DNA from: Fumia sp045615345
Lineage (GTDB): Bacteria; Bacillota; Clostridia; Oscillospirales; Ruminococcaceae
NCBI GenBank assembly: GCA_045615345.1
Contig: JAZLER010000006.1
Location: 1-34,039, forward strand
DNA length: 34,039 bases
Direction: 5' to 3'
The position numbers were made by a program, and so were the translations under genes. The notes under the pieces were generated by a model. That model did no database searches and was not told the origin of the DNA. It saw nothing but the letters and a program-made list of their open reading frames with translations. Below, in pieces: positions 8,264 through 15,721 of this stretch (the stretch's first letter is position 1; every line of letters starts with the position of its first letter).

Positions 8264-9799
8264 TTAGTCATCAATACTGTTATTGGTAGCAGTTTCAAAA
8301 ATCGCTTCAACCTCAGCAGAAGGTTTCTTATCAATCAAAGTAACAACTACTGCAGCGATTGCACCGAGAATAAATCCGGGAATAATTTCATAAATTCCTG
8401 TAGTTGCACCGAGTGTAGCACCACCGGAAACAGGCAACCACAACCATAACATATCAACAGCAGCACCAACAATAATACCTGCAACAGCACCTTTGTATGT
8501 AAATCTCTTCCAGAAAAGTGAAAGCAGAACAGCGGGACCAAATGCAGCGCCAAAAATACCCCATGCATTGGAAACAAGGTCCATAATAGCCTGTGCAGCT
8601 TTTCCTTTACTGCTTGCAATAAAATAAGCAACAATTGCGATAACAATAACGATTGCACGGCTTACCCAGATCATTTCCTTGTTGGAAGCATTCTTTCTTA
8701 CAAGCGGTTTGTAAAGGTCGCTCGAGAAAGAAGAAGCAGCAACTAAAAGCTGAGAGTCAGCAGTTGACATAGAAGCCGCAATAATAGCAGCAAGCAAAAT
8801 ACCTGCAATAAATGAGGGGAATACATCACGGGCAAGTTCAACAAAGATAAGTGACTGTTTACCCTCTGCAAGCAAAACAGCAGAAAGGTCTGTGCCGTTA
8901 GCGTATACAAACATTCTTCCGAGGTAAGCAATAACAACTGCAGCACCGAGAGAAAGAATTACCCAGATAATAGCAACAGTTGCAGATTTCTTAACCATAG
9001 AAGGTTTCTTGATAGCCATAAATCTTACAATAATATGAGGCATACCAAAATATCCAAGACCCCATCCAAGACCGGAGAGAATATCTTTCCAACTTGCACT
9101 GAAGAAGTTTGAAACAAACGCAAACTCTTCACCATTAGGGCCTGTATATACAGTAGCAAGAGCGGCAACATCAAGATTTCTTGTAAAGCCAATTACCAAA
9201 GGAACAATAAGCAATGCACCGAGCATCAGAAGTCCCTGGAAAAAGTCTGTCCAGCAAACAGCACTAAAGCCGCCGAGGAATGTGTAAACAACAACGATAG
9301 CAGCGAAGATAATCATTGCTTTACTTCTTGCAAGTTCAGGGATAAGTGTTGTAAATACATCAGCACCTGCAACAAACGCAGAAGCAACATAAATTGTAAA
9401 GCAAACAAGGAAAACGATTGCACAAATAACACTTACAAGGTGGCTCTTTGAAAGAAAACGGTTTGAAAGATACTGAGGAAGTGTAATCGCATCACCGGAA
9501 GCTTTAGAAAACTTACGAAGCCTTTTTGCGACTAAAATCCAGTTAAGTGCTGTACCGATTGCAAGACCGATACCAATCCAAGCCTGGCCAAAACCAAAAG
9601 CAAGAATACTTCCGGGAAGACCCATCAAAAGCCACGCACTCATATCGGAAGCCTGAGCACTCATTGCAGTAACCCAGGGACCCATAGCGCGTCCACCAAG
9701 GAAATAATCCTTTTCTGATACTTCTTTAGACTTAAAGAAGAAAAAGATACCTATAGCAATCATCGCTACAAAGTACAAAACAAATGCTAAAATGTCCAT
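8264..9799 (-). CDS. putP: Sodium/proline symporter, SSS family
   Basis: A 511-residue, 13-helix sodium:solute symporter. Family features include the start MDILAFVLYFVAMIAIG, then FLGGRAMGPWVTAMSAQASDMSAWLLMGLPG around residues 34-64 (the Na+/substrate region of PutP), LGGFSAVCWTDFFQG near 180, and GILLAAIIAASMSTADSQLLVAASS near 340, the TM8 sodium site. Length and order fit PutP closely, so Na+-driven proline import is the most likely role, although other SSS solutes are possible. It has its own promoter and ends in a strong terminator, so it is essentially a single-gene unit. The start is supported by AAGGAG. Confidence 0.93.
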   Translation of the reverse strand: MDILAFVLYFVAMIAIGIFFFFKSKEVSEKDYFLGGRAMGPWVTAMSAQASDMSAWLLMGLPGSILAFGFGQAWIGIGLAIGTALNWILVAKRLRKFSKASGDAITLPQYLSNRFLSKSHLVSVICAIVFLVCFTIYVASAFVAGADVFTTLIPELARSKAMIIFAAIVVVYTFLGGFSAVCWTDFFQGLLMLGALLIVPLVIGFTRNLDVAALATVYTGPNGEEFAFVSNFFSASWKDILSGLGWGLGYFGMPHIIVRFMAIKKPSMVKKSATVAIIWVILSLGAAVVIAYLGRMFVYANGTDLSAVLLAEGKQSLIFVELARDVFPSFIAGILLAAIIAASMSTADSQLLVAASSFSSDLYKPLVRKNASNKEMIWVSRAIVIVIAIVAYFIASSKGKAAQAIMDLVSNAWGIFGAAFGPAVLLSLFWKRFTYKGAVAGIIVGAAVDMLWLWLPVSGGATLGATTGIYEIIPGFILGAIAAVVVTLIDKKPSAEVEAIFETATNNSIDD

Positions 9800-9831
9800 A
9801 AAAATTTACTCCTTTTTTAAAAATCCTTAAC

Positions 9832-9860
9832 ATTATATCATATAATTTTATAGAATGCAA
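9832..9860 (-). promoter_or_regulatory. Promoter of putP
   Basis: Minus-strand TTGCAT (9855-9860) and TATAAT (9832-9837) are 17 bases apart, with TGA before the -10 (extended -10). The inverted repeat 9866-9897 ends six bases upstream of the -35. Confidence 0.65.
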
Positions 9861-9865
9861 TACAG

Positions 9866-9897
9866 AACGCAGTATAGACTAAATTCTATACTGCGTT
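9866..9897. repeat. 13-bp inverted repeat between tetR and putP (terminator and/or operator)
   Basis: AACGCAGTATAGA (9866-9878) and TCTATACTGCGTT (9885-9897) match perfectly around a six-base spacer. On the minus strand no good T-run follows (CTGTATTGCATTC). On the plus strand TTT follows, but no gene ends there. Its place, 57 bases after the tetR stop and just upstream of the putP -35, allows a terminator for the five-gene operon, an operator for the TetR protein, or both. Confidence 0.6.
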
Positions 9898-9953
9898 TTT
9901 ACAAACTTAGTATTTAAGGAATATATCTTATAAACCAAAATATATACTGAAAA

Positions 9954-10538
9954 TTAAACTTTAATTTGGGACAAGAACATTGGCATAGTTGTCTTTGCAT
10001 AATTTTTAAGTGAATAATCTCCGTTACAAAGACACCAGTCATATAAAAGTGCCCTTTCACACATAGCGTATAACTTAACTATCTCATTAACAGTAAGATT
10101 ATCAGTTATTTCGCCATTCTTCTGCCCATCGGAAACTATTTTCTTAAGAAGCTTATAGTACACCCTCTTGCTGTCAAGCAGATGCTTTTCGCCTTTTGTA
10201 ACAAGCTGAGTTGAATAAAGTCTTGTAAGAAGATCCAAATCTATTCTTTCTTCTATCATTTCAAACAATTTGCAGTTCAGGTACAAAAGCTTATCAAAAC
10301 TGTTCATATCATCGGTAAAGGTTTCCTGCAGACGCTCATATTCTTCATCAAAAATGTAAGAAAGCGAACCAAGGAGCGCATCCTTGCCCTCAAAATAATG
10401 ATAGAATGACCCTTTTGATGTACCCGACTCATCAATTATTTCTTCAATTGTAGTATTATCATATCCCTGTTCATAAAACAGATCCCAGGCAGCAGTGATA
10501 ATTTTACCTTTTGTATTCTTCTGGTTTTTCTTAGCCAT
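9954..10538 (-). CDS. TetR/AcrR-family transcriptional regulator
   Basis: A 194-residue regulator. The N-terminal helix-turn-helix is clear: TKGKIITAAWDLFYEQGYDN, then TTIEEIIDESGTSKGSFYHYFEGKD at about residues 29-53, with the SKGSFYHYF recognition helix typical of TetR. The rest is a helical ligand-binding and dimerisation domain that gives no recognisable ligand. It is the last gene of the AEC-DMT-MATE-glycerate kinase operon; its start lies three bases after the glycerate kinase stop. Such regulators often repress their own operon and respond to a substrate of a co-encoded transporter. Candidate operators are the palindrome 14931-14945 at the operon promoter and the inverted repeat 9866-9897; the two do not share a sequence. 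Confidence 0.92.
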   Translation of the reverse strand: MAKKNQKNTKGKIITAAWDLFYEQGYDNTTIEEIIDESGTSKGSFYHYFEGKDALLGSLSYIFDEEYERLQETFTDDMNSFDKLLYLNCKLFEMIEERIDLDLLTRLYSTQLVTKGEKHLLDSKRVYYKLLKKIVSDGQKNGEITDNLTVNEIVKLYAMCERALLYDWCLCNGDYSLKNYAKTTMPMFLSQIKV

Positions 10539-10541
10539 AAT

Positions 10542-11681
10542 TTACTCTTTTCCGCATTTAATCAACCTGAATACCTGCTCTGCGGTATCCGAAAGATTTT
10601 TATATGCATTATTAATGTCCATCGCATTTTCCAAAGTACAAGGTTTTCTTACAATCGGGAAAAATGCATCAATTCCGTATTCATTACATATTCCCGCATC
10701 ATCAGTAACAGCTCCCGAAAAAGCAATAACCGTTTTGTTATATTTCTTTGCAAGTTTTGCAATACCAACAGGTGCCTTTCCCATATATGACTGTCCATCA
10801 AGGCAACCTTCGCCCGTAATAACAATATCCGACTCTGAAATAAGACTTTCAAGTCCCGACTCTTTGATTACAAGTTCAATTCCCGATTTCAGTTTGCCAT
10901 TAAGATATGATATAAAAGCAAATCCCAATCCACCTGCAGCACCGGTACCCGGAATTCCGGCATCAGATTCAGGAAATATTTCTTTTGTAAGGCGCGCGTA
11001 CTCAGAAAGCCATCTGTCCATATCCTCAATCATTTCTTTTGTTGCACCTTTTTGCGGAGCAAAAACCACACTGCAACCATTACTGCCACAAAGAGGATTG
11101 CTGACATCACAAGCGATATTGAAATCACATTCCGAAAGCAGAGGAAAAGCTTTATCCGTATTGATTTTTACGATATCTTTAAGTCCTTTACCTCTACAGG
11201 AAACCTGATTGTTTTCTTTATCAAGAAACTCAAACCCCAACGCCTGAAGCATACCGATGCCACCATCGTTCGTGGCACTTCCGCCGATGCCAATAATAAA
11301 CTTTCTGCAACCGTTTTTGATGGCATCCAGAATCAACTGACCTACACCATAGGTTGTAGTCCTGAGCGGATTTCTTTCCTCATTGGAAATAAGGGTTATT
11401 CCGGCTGCCGCAGACATCTCAATCACTGCAGTGTTATCAGGAGTTATTCCGTAACTCGCCGCTATGTTGTCACCAAGTGGTCCTTTAACTTCGACTTGTC
11501 TGTATTCGCCGCCTGTTGCAGAGATAATAGCTTCTACAGTTCCCTCTCCACCGTCTGCAATCGGGCAGATATTCACTGTGGCATCAGGATAAATCCTTTT
11601 TATACCATCTTTTATTGCCTGCCCCGATTGAAAGGTAGAAAGACTTCCTTTAAATGAATCGACAGCAATAGTTACTCTCAT
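10542..11681 (-). CDS. glxK: Glycerate kinase, GlxK/GarK family
   Basis: A 379-residue ATP-dependent kinase that phosphorylates D-glycerate to 2- or 3-phosphoglycerate, feeding glycolysis or serine synthesis. The family start MRVTIAVDSFKGSLS is intact, followed by CPIADGGEGTVEAI near residues 39-52, KFIIGIGGSATNDGGIGML near 131-149 and GTGAAGGLGFAF near 251-262. The length is normal. It is encoded between a MATE transporter (15 bases upstream) and the TetR gene (three bases downstream). No glyoxylate or tartronate pathway genes are adjacent, so the source of glycerate is not evident. One of the transporters in the operon could carry glycerate or a related acid, but that is inference. Confidence 0.94.
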   Translation of the reverse strand: MRVTIAVDSFKGSLSTFQSGQAIKDGIKRIYPDATVNICPIADGGEGTVEAIISATGGEYRQVEVKGPLGDNIAASYGITPDNTAVIEMSAAAGITLISNEERNPLRTTTYGVGQLILDAIKNGCRKFIIGIGGSATNDGGIGMLQALGFEFLDKENNQVSCRGKGLKDIVKINTDKAFPLLSECDFNIACDVSNPLCGSNGCSVVFAPQKGATKEMIEDMDRWLSEYARLTKEIFPESDAGIPGTGAAGGLGFAFISYLNGKLKSGIELVIKESGLESLISESDIVITGEGCLDGQSYMGKAPVGIAKLAKKYNKTVIAFSGAVTDDAGICNEYGIDAFFPIVRKPCTLENAMDINNAYKNLSDTAEQVFRLIKCGKE

Positions 11682-11696
11682 AAATCATCACCCTAA

Positions 11697-13064
11697 TCAG
11701 AGTTCTTCTGCCAAAGTTCTTCGTTTTTTCCATATACCCGACAAAAAGTATATAACACTCGGTATTGCGTATCCGTATGGTGCGAGTGCGTAACCAAGCA
11801 CAAACCCGTAAAATCCCCAGTTAAATACAAAACCAAAAAGATAACTGAGTCCTATTCTTAAAATTACTCCGTCAAGCATAGCAAGTATCATACACATTTT
11901 TGCATGACCTATTCCCTGGATAAAAGCACCACTTGCTCTCATAATTGCAAACGCAGGGAACATCCAGAGTATCGCCTTGATAAAAGTTCCCGACATCTCG
12001 TGGACAAGAGGGTCATCTGAAAAGAGCATAAACAGTTCTCTTCCAAAACAGAGATATAATGCTAAAAAGAAAACAGTCATTATAACAGAATATAAAAGTG
12101 AATAATAAACTATATTCTTTGCGCGTTTATTGTTACCTGCACCGATATTCTGGCTTATCATAGGAATAGCCGCATGCTGTATTCCCTGGGATATCTTGTT
12201 TACAATATCGTCAATTCTGACACCAACACCAAAAGTTGCCGAAGCCACAACGCTTATATCGTTGATAATTGAGTTAACATAAAGCATAGAAAGATTGATA
12301 AACCCTGACTGAATAGCCATCGGAGTACCGAGTTTTATAATCATTCCTGCGTAATTCTTTTCAATTCTGAAACTTTCTTTCTTAAAATCAAAATAAAACT
12401 CTTTTTTATGTCTGTAAAGATAGAAAACAGAGAAAATAAAAGAAACAGCCTGTCCTATAATGGTAGCGTATGCTGCTCCTGCTACTCCCCAGCCCCAGAC
12501 ACCTGTAAAAAGAATATCAAGGAAAAGATTGGTAAAAGATGCAATTACAATAAAAAGAAGTGGTCTTTTAGAGTCCCCCATTCCCCTGAGTACTGCTGAA
12601 ACCATATTATAACCTGCAGTAAATACAAGTCCAAGACCGCATATAAGCAAATAGTCCACAGACATTTCAAAAGACTCATCGGGAATATTTACAAGATTTA
12701 AAATCCCGTTTTTAAAGCCCACAATTATAACTGTAAAAACCAGAGCAATAATCATAAGTATATCAAAAAGTGTACCTATAATATTAGTAAGTTTTTCTTT
12801 CTTATCAGAACCAAGTGCCTGGGATATAAGTACCTGACCTGCACTTGAAATACCAAGACAGACCATCGTGGCAAAATTTAAAATCTGACCGCTTTGTGCA
12901 ACTGCCGAAAGCCCCGCAGTACCAACAAATTTACCCACTATCATCATATCAATTGTACTGTAGAACACCTGTAAGGCGTTGGACAACATAAAAGGAAGAG
13001 TGAACAGCAGTAACTGTTTTGGTATATTCCCTTTTGTAAAATCTTTAGCTATCGCATTACTCAT
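11697..13064 (-). CDS. MATE-family efflux transporter
   Basis: A 455-residue membrane protein with about 12 helices in two related halves. The N-terminal GNIPKQLLLFTLPFMLSNAL and DMMIVGKFVGTAGLSAVAQ are characteristic of MATE exporters of the NorM/DinF-like clostridial group. The second half repeats the pattern with AIQSGFINLSMLYVNSIIN near residue 255. These proteins export cationic drugs or metabolites using Na+ or H+ gradients; the substrate here is unknown. The start codon overlaps the last eight bases of the DMT gene upstream, so translation is coupled. It is the third gene of a five-gene operon. Confidence 0.92.
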   Translation of the reverse strand: MSNAIAKDFTKGNIPKQLLLFTLPFMLSNALQVFYSTIDMMIVGKFVGTAGLSAVAQSGQILNFATMVCLGISSAGQVLISQALGSDKKEKLTNIIGTLFDILMIIALVFTVIIVGFKNGILNLVNIPDESFEMSVDYLLICGLGLVFTAGYNMVSAVLRGMGDSKRPLLFIVIASFTNLFLDILFTGVWGWGVAGAAYATIIGQAVSFIFSVFYLYRHKKEFYFDFKKESFRIEKNYAGMIIKLGTPMAIQSGFINLSMLYVNSIINDISVVASATFGVGVRIDDIVNKISQGIQHAAIPMISQNIGAGNNKRAKNIVYYSLLYSVIMTVFFLALYLCFGRELFMLFSDDPLVHEMSGTFIKAILWMFPAFAIMRASGAFIQGIGHAKMCMILAMLDGVILRIGLSYLFGFVFNWGFYGFVLGYALAPYGYAIPSVIYFLSGIWKKRRTLAEEL

Positions 13065-13968
13065 TAGTTTTCACCTTCTTACTGTTTACAATAATTATGC
13101 CGACACTTACAAGTAAAAAGGCTAAAATAGTCTTTATACTCAATATATTTTCTTTTAAAACAATACCCGAGATAATCCCGCCCGAAACCGGTATAACAAA
13201 AATGTATACACCAAGCTTGCCCACGGGGTATTTACTCAGAAGATAACTCCACAAGGTAAATCCGAAAGAGGATACAAAAACAAGGTACAAAAGAAGCAGA
13301 ATACCTTTAAAAGTAATTGTCATTCCGCCTCTGTATCCTATAAGTCCTGCAACTATAAGCAAGAAGCCACCTATCAAGAGATTATATGAAGATACTGTAA
13401 ATGGTTTTTCTTTTGCTGTTGCCTTCTTGTTAAAAACGGAGCCCACAACGAAAAACACTTCTGCTATAAGCAAGAGTCCATCGCCCATAAAAGTCATACT
13501 GAAGCTCAAATCATCTGTACTTGATGCCAACCAGACACCGGCAAAACCTATAACTGTACCAACTATTTTAACAAGATTAAGTTTATCATCAGGATAAATA
13601 AAATGAGCTAAAATAACTGCAAAGAATGCAGATGTGGCAGTAAGAATAGATGCTTTTGAACCGGTAAGTTCAGAAAGAGCTACATAATAGAAAAAGTATT
13701 GTAAAAATGTATATGTAACAGCCACTGTAAAAATATCTGCCACATTATCCTTATTGAATAAAGGGATTTTCTTTTCTCTTAAAGAACTTATAATAAAAAG
13801 TACAACTCCTGAGATAAGGAAACGGCATCCTGCAAAAAGAATAGTTGAAAAGATGTCACCATTCACACCGAATTCCGCGTAACCCAATTTTGTAACAGGA
13901 ATTCCACTCCCGAATATTATGTTGCATAAAACCGCCAGTAAAACAGCTTTTAAAGGTAAATTCTTCAT
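13057..13968 (-). CDS. EamA/DMT-family transporter
   Basis: A 303-residue protein with ten predicted helices arranged as two EamA repeats of about 140 residues. The start is MKNLPLKAVLLAVLCNIIFGSGIPVTKLG, and the second repeat begins near residue 155 with FMGDGLLLIAEVFFVVGSVFNKK. The C-terminus is basic (NSKKVKTNE). The family exports or imports amino acids, nucleobases or other metabolites. TAGGAG precedes the ATG. It starts nine bases after the AEC gene and overlaps the MATE gene by eight. The paralogue beginning at 183 is only a fragment, so similarity between them cannot be judged. Confidence 0.9.
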   Translation of the reverse strand: MKNLPLKAVLLAVLCNIIFGSGIPVTKLGYAEFGVNGDIFSTILFAGCRFLISGVVLFIISSLREKKIPLFNKDNVADIFTVAVTYTFLQYFFYYVALSELTGSKASILTATSAFFAVILAHFIYPDDKLNLVKIVGTVIGFAGVWLASSTDDLSFSMTFMGDGLLLIAEVFFVVGSVFNKKATAKEKPFTVSSYNLLIGGFLLIVAGLIGYRGGMTITFKGILLLLYLVFVSSFGFTLWSYLLSKYPVGKLGVYIFVIPVSGGIISGIVLKENILSIKTILAFLLVSVGIIIVNSKKVKTNE

Positions 13969-13977
13969 ATTTTTCTC

Positions 13978-14904
13978 CTACACCAAAGAATGATAAATCG
14001 CTAAAATAACAGGCACGAATATCAAGGCACACAGGGTTGAAATAAAAGTAAGCTGTGCCCCTGTGCGACTGTCCCCACCATAAGCTTCGGTGAAAATAAT
14101 ACTGTTAAGTCCTGTAGGAATAGCAGTATTAACGATAACTAAAATCGCAATATTTTCAGGCACTTTAAGATAAACCATTAAAAATACAGTTATGGCAGGA
14201 ATTATTACAAGCTTGATAAAGCATGCGATATAAGCTTTTATATTGGAAAGCATACTCTTTAAGTCATTAGATGCAAATACAACACCTGTAAGTATCATAC
14301 CCACAGGCGCAAGGCAATTTGCACCTGTATCAAGAACTGTTTGCAGCACAGCAGGAATTTTTATGTTACACGCACCCACTATCATACCTGCAACCAAAGA
14401 TAGAATAACAGGGTTGCAAAGTGTTTTAAATGAAAATTTCCTTGCAGGGTTTAAAATATAAATTCCGAAAGTATAAGTAACAATCATAAACGGAATTGAA
14501 AAAATTATGTAGTCAAAGAGTACAAGCTCACCAAAAATTGCCAGTATCAGAGGATTACCGAAATATCCGCTGTTGGGAATTGTAAAAGAATAAAGATAAA
14601 CATCACGGGTGTTTTTTTCTTTTGTAAAAATTCTCGAAAACAAAAGAGCAAGTGTAAGATAAATCAAAAGGCAAAGAGAAGAAATTACACATAAATTCAG
14701 TTTTTCAGATAAAATGTCAAGTTTAAAATTAGTTGCCATCTTACCGAAAATAAAACATATCAAAAAAACATTTACAAGAAGATTTGACAATCCCTTACTG
14801 AATGTATCGGAAAACTTCCCCTTTTTCTTCAGAAAGTAGCCCATTAATATAAAGCAGAAAAATACTATGCATTGCGAAGATGTAACTTTGAAACTTTCTA
14901 ACAT
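13978..14904 (-). CDS. AEC (auxin efflux carrier)-family transporter
   Basis: A 308-residue membrane protein of ten helices in two five-helix halves. The family segments FTIPNSGYFGNPLILAIFGE near residue 105 and NTAIPTGLNSIIFTEAYGGD near residue 255 are present; their broken proline-containing helices form the transport site. Bacterial members often carry dicarboxylates such as malate or malonate. As the first gene of an operon containing glycerate kinase, a role in hydroxy-acid transport is plausible but inferred. AAGGAG lies upstream of the ATG, and the operon promoter lies within 60 bases. Confidence 0.9.
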   Translation of the reverse strand: MLESFKVTSSQCIVFFCFILMGYFLKKKGKFSDTFSKGLSNLLVNVFLICFIFGKMATNFKLDILSEKLNLCVISSLCLLIYLTLALLFSRIFTKEKNTRDVYLYSFTIPNSGYFGNPLILAIFGELVLFDYIIFSIPFMIVTYTFGIYILNPARKFSFKTLCNPVILSLVAGMIVGACNIKIPAVLQTVLDTGANCLAPVGMILTGVVFASNDLKSMLSNIKAYIACFIKLVIIPAITVFLMVYLKVPENIAILVIVNTAIPTGLNSIIFTEAYGGDSRTGAQLTFISTLCALIFVPVILAIYHSLV

Positions 14905-14930
14905 TATGTAAGCTCCTTAAACAATAATCA

Positions 14931-14945
14931 GTGATATTATATCAC
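14931..14945. promoter_or_regulatory. Palindrome over the -10, candidate TetR operator
   Basis: GTGATATTATATCAC is a 15-base perfect palindrome around a central base and covers the -10 of the operon promoter. A dimeric repressor bound here would block transcription. The operon encodes a TetR regulator as its last gene, making autoregulation a reasonable inference. Confidence 0.45.
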
Positions 14946-14964
14946 AAAACAGTCAAACCGACAA
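14936..14964 (-). promoter_or_regulatory. Promoter of the AEC-DMT-MATE-glxK-tetR operon
   Basis: Minus-strand TTGTCG (14959-14964) and TATAAT (14936-14941) are 17 bases apart, with an extended -10 (TGA). The -10 sits in the centre of the palindrome 14931-14945. Confidence 0.6.
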
Positions 14965-15020
14965 CTTTTTTCAAAAACTTTTACAGTTAAAATTTTAATG
15001 TCATAAAAGGAAGAATTCTG

Positions 15021-15049
15021 TTGACTTTTAAGGTAAATCGTGCTATAAT
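15021..15049 (+). promoter_or_regulatory. Promoter of xpt and the nucleoside ABC operon
   Basis: TTGACT (15021-15026) and TATAAT (15044-15049) are 17 bases apart, with TGC before the -10. It is the best promoter in the window. The predicted leader is only about 40 bases, too short for a purine riboswitch; it holds a small hairpin, ACTTTAA (15057-15063) with TTAAAGT (15068-15074). Confidence 0.85.
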
Positions 15050-15094
15050 TCAATTAACTTTAACTTATTAAAGTAACATCGGGAGGGATATGTC

Positions 15095-15667
15095 ATTAAA
15101 GCGTTAGAAGATAAGATTTTGAAAGAAGGTAAAGTTTTACCTGGAAATATACTTAAAGTCGATTGTTTCCTTAATCATCAGCTCGATATTCCCTTTTTAA
15201 TGGAAATGGGCAAAGAAATAGCAACTCTTTATAAAGATGAGCCCGTAAATAAAATTTTAACTATTGAAACTTCGGGTATTCCTATTGCTTTTGCAGCCGC
15301 TTATTATATGAATGTGCCTGTTGTTTTTGTCAAAAAAAACAAATCAGGAAACATCTCAGATGATGTTTATTCTTCGAAAGTTACCTCTTTCACAAAGAAA
15401 AATGTATATGATGCTGTGGTAAGCAAGAATTTTCTCGATAAATCCGATAAATTACTTGTAATAGACGATTTCCTTGCAAAAGGAAATGCTCTCAATGGTC
15501 TTATTGACATCATAAACCAAGCTGGTGCCACTCTTTGCGGTTGTGCAATTGCAATTGAAAAAGGTTTCCAGGGCGGTGGAGATGAATTAAGACAAAAAGG
15601 AATAAGGATTGACTCTTTGGCAATCATTGAACAGATGACTGAAGATTCTCTCACATTCCGCAAATAA
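15095..15667 (+). CDS. xpt: Xanthine phosphoribosyltransferase, probable ATT start
   Basis: A cytoplasmic purine salvage enzyme that converts xanthine and PRPP to XMP. The PRPP-binding loop LLVIDDFLAKGNAL is clear near residue 120, as are the family segments KVLPGNILKVDCFLNHQ near the N-terminus and GFQGGGDELRQKGIRIDSL near the C-terminus. Homologues open with a peptide like MKALEDKILKEG. Here those codons are in frame but begin with ATT at 15095, giving 190 residues, close to the usual 190-197. GGGAGG at 15081-15086 is eight bases upstream, ideal for this codon. The only other usable start is a TTG at 15119, which would remove eight conserved residues and has a poor ribosome site. An ATG at 15090 is in another frame and stops after five codons. 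Next comes the nucleoside ABC operon. Confidence 0.9.
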   Translation: MKALEDKILKEGKVLPGNILKVDCFLNHQLDIPFLMEMGKEIATLYKDEPVNKILTIETSGIPIAFAAAYYMNVPVVFVKKNKSGNISDDVYSSKVTSFTKKNVYDAVVSKNFLDKSDKLLVIDDFLAKGNALNGLIDIINQAGATLCGCAIAIEKGFQGGGDELRQKGIRIDSLAIIEQMTEDSLTFRK

Positions 15668-15721
15668 AAGTGTTTGTAATTTTAATTACATAAATTTGCC
15701 AAAAGGCAGGAGGTCATTAAA

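Noticed and set aside
14905..15094. Purine riboswitch upstream of xpt
   Set aside because: The promoter is so close to the gene that the leader is about 40 bases, and no three-way junction can be drawn.
15090..15107. Five-codon frame MSLKR ahead of xpt as a leader peptide
   Set aside because: Its ATG is only three bases from the ribosome site and it overlaps the conserved Xpt N-terminus, so it is more likely incidental; not fully excluded.
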